This document shows positions 4,839 through 6,098 of a stretch of 6,098 bases of DNA, one piece after another. Under the pieces are notes generated by a model. It saw only the letters and a program-made list of their open reading frames with translations. It had not been told where the DNA came from and did not search any database. The translations under genes were made by a program, and so were the position numbers. Source of the DNA: an uncultured Oscillospiraceae bacterium (lineage in GTDB: Bacteria; Bacillota; Clostridia; Oscillospirales; Oscillospiraceae); assembly GCA_958438185.1 (NCBI GenBank), contig CAUBQU010000090.1, positions 1 to 6,098 of the forward strand. Reading direction: 5' to 3'. How positions within the stretch are numbered: the stretch's first letter is position 1; each line of letters opens with the position of its first letter.

Positions 4839-6098
4839 ATGGACGAACAAAACACCACCCTCTCCACGGCGGAAGCCGCGCGGGAAGAGCTGACGCTGCC
4901 GCCGATGCCCGAACCGCCCGCCCCGCCCGCGACTGTGAACGTAGTCGACATTCATTTCCGCTCCGGCGGAAAGGTCTATTTCTTTGACCCGGGCGATTTG
5001 CCGCTGCAAAGCGGGCAGCACGTCATCATCAGCACCGCCCGGGGGCTGGAATACGGCAGCTGCGCCTCCGGCGTCCATGCGGTGTCCAAACGGGATATCG
5101 TCCCGCCGCTGCGTCCGGTGCTGCGCATCGCCACCGCGGCGGATGAAAAAATGATGCAGGAGAGCCGTGAGAAGGAAAAGCGCGCCTTCGCGGTCTGCCA
5201 GAAGAAGATCGCCGAGCATGGGCTGGAGATGCAGCTGGTCTCGGCGGAGTGCGCCTTCGACGGCAGCAAGATTCTCTTTTTCTTCACGGCGGACGGGCGT
5301 GTCGACTTCCGCGAGCTGGTCAAGACCCTGGCCTCGACCTTTCGGACCCGCATCGAGCTGCGTCAGATCGGCGTGCGGGACAAGGCAAAGATGGTCGGCG
5401 GGCTTGGCATTTGCGGCCGTCCCTTCTGCTGCAGCGAATTTTTGGCGGACTTCCAGCCCGTCTCCATCAAAATGGCGAAGGTGCAGAACCTCAGCCTGAA
5501 CCCCACAAAAATCTCCGGCACCTGCGGGCGGCTGATGTGCTGCCTGAAATATGAGCAGGACGCCTATGAGGACCTCATCAAGCACAGCCCCAAGCAGGAA
5601 TCCTTTGTCGACACCCCCGACGGGCGCGGTACAGTCAAAGAGGTCAATCTGCTGCGTCAGAGCGTCAAGGTTTCCATGGAAAAGCAGCCCGATACCATCG
5701 GCTGCTATAAAAACGACGAGATCTGCATCCTGCGCAACGGTAAGGCCCGGAAAAACGACCCGCCGATCCCGGACGACCTCGCCCCCATCTCTGGCAGCGG
5801 TGTAAAGCGTCGCAAGCTGGACGAGGAGGAGCCCTTCCCCGTTCTGGAGGACGTCGTCATCAAAACGGCGCTGCCGGACGAGCCGACAGAAAAACCGTCC
5901 GAGCCGAAAAAACGCCGCAGCCGCAGCCGCGGCAAGCGCAGCGGGCAGTCCAAGGATGGTGCCGCCCCCAAGCCGCAGGCCAAGGAGCCCCGGGCGTCCG
6001 GCGGCAAGCAGTCCGCCCCCCGGCAGGACAGCCAGCCGCAGCGCAAGCCCGCGCCTGCCGCAGAGGGCGATGCCCCTGCCAATAAGCCCCACCGCCGC
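4839..6098 (+). CDS. ricT: PSP1-domain protein RicT (YaaT), RNase Y-associated factor (3' partial)
   Basis: Homologue of B. subtilis RicT/YaaT, which forms the Y-complex with RicA and RicF, binds Fe-S clusters and steers RNase Y-dependent mRNA processing, affecting sporulation, competence and biofilm formation. The conserved core begins at VVDIHFRSGGKVYFFDPGD (35-53) and includes TADGRVDFREL (150-160), RIELRQIGVRD (171-181), CGRPFCC (192-198) and CGRLMCC (229-235). The six cysteines C192, C197, C198, C229, C234 and C235 fit the Cys-rich Fe-S-binding region. The core ends near residue 310. It is preceded by an acidic, proline-rich extension (residues 1-33) and followed by a charged tail from about 320 to at least 420 that turns strongly basic, with KKRRSRSRGKRSG at 357-369, then Pro/Ala/Lys/Gln-rich sequence. 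The B. subtilis protein is about 275 aa, so the tail is extra. No stop codon occurs before the window ends. Core identity is confident; the tail's role is unknown. Confidence 0.93.
   Translation, partial: MDEQNTTLSTAEAAREELTLPPMPEPPAPPATVNVVDIHFRSGGKVYFFDPGDLPLQSGQHVIISTARGLEYGSCASGVHAVSKRDIVPPLRPVLRIATAADEKMMQESREKEKRAFAVCQKKIAEHGLEMQLVSAECAFDGSKILFFFTADGRVDFRELVKTLASTFRTRIELRQIGVRDKAKMVGGLGICGRPFCCSEFLADFQPVSIKMAKVQNLSLNPTKISGTCGRLMCCLKYEQDAYEDLIKHSPKQESFVDTPDGRGTVKEVNLLRQSVKVSMEKQPDTIGCYKNDEICILRNGKARKNDPPIPDDLAPISGSGVKRRKLDEEEPFPVLEDVVIKTALPDEPTEKPSEPKKRRSRSRGKRSGQSKDGAAPKPQAKEPRASGGKQSAPRQDSQPQRKPAPAAEGDAPANKPHRR

Noticed and set aside
4767..6092. Antisense open frame of 441 codons opposite ricT.
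   Set aside because: The plus strand encodes an unmistakable RicT with conserved motifs throughout. The antisense frame is low-complexity Gly/Ala/Leu-rich sequence caused by GC-rich codons and has no recognisable domain.
1..6098. CRISPR arrays, insertion sequences, integrase sites, tRNA or rRNA genes and toxin-antitoxin pairs.
   Set aside because: No regularly spaced repeats, transposase-like proteins, terminal repeats or tRNA-like folds were seen; every stretch without a gene is short (under about 220 bases) and is accounted for by promoters, hairpins and leaders.

Overview
The window is GC-rich (roughly 60% by eye) and gene-dense, with strong Shine-Dalgarno sequences, sigma-A-like promoters and hairpin terminators. 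The holB-ricT pair is a Firmicutes hallmark, with B. subtilis holB-yaaT as the model. The yedE plus TusA-type pair is common in anaerobic Firmicutes. Together these suggest a high-GC anaerobic member of Clostridia, with an Oscillospiraceae/Ruminococcaceae-like gut bacterium the most likely. This is inferred from gene content and protein style only; no 16S rRNA or marker search was possible.

Layout from left to right. (1) 1-1244, plus strand: the 3' part of a YedE-family membrane transporter for a sulfur or selenium compound, overlapping by 4 nt a 71-residue TusA-type sulfur-carrier protein, followed by a 13-bp hairpin. (2) 1369-1959: an extended -10 promoter and a zinc-dependent nucleoside/base deaminase as its own unit. 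(3) 2011-3129, minus strand: an M20-family metallopeptidase converging on the deaminase, with a 15-bp hairpin between the two genes. (4) 3130-3320: a divergent promoter region, rich in A-tracts and carrying an inverted repeat, for the peptidase (minus) and a thioredoxin (plus). (5) 3321-3632: a 103-residue thioredoxin with a clear intrinsic terminator. (6) 3758-6098: an AT-rich inverted repeat and a consensus TATAAT promoter lead into holB (DNA polymerase III delta prime) and ricT (PSP1-domain partner of the RNase Y system). ricT is cut by the window end.

The genes form at least five small transcription units: yedE-tusA-like, deaminase, peptidase, thioredoxin and holB-ricT. Functional coupling is evident only within the first and last. 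YedE would import a sulfur or selenium species and the small Cys-Pro-x-Pro protein would carry it as a persulfide or perselenide. holB-ricT is a long-conserved neighbour pair without a known direct functional link.

I found no mobile element, CRISPR array, tRNA, rRNA or clear novel system. The points most worth a second look are the long proline-rich N-terminus and basic, low-complexity C-terminal tail on RicT, the pairing of a YedE-type transporter with a TusA-only partner, and several AT-rich palindromes next to promoters.
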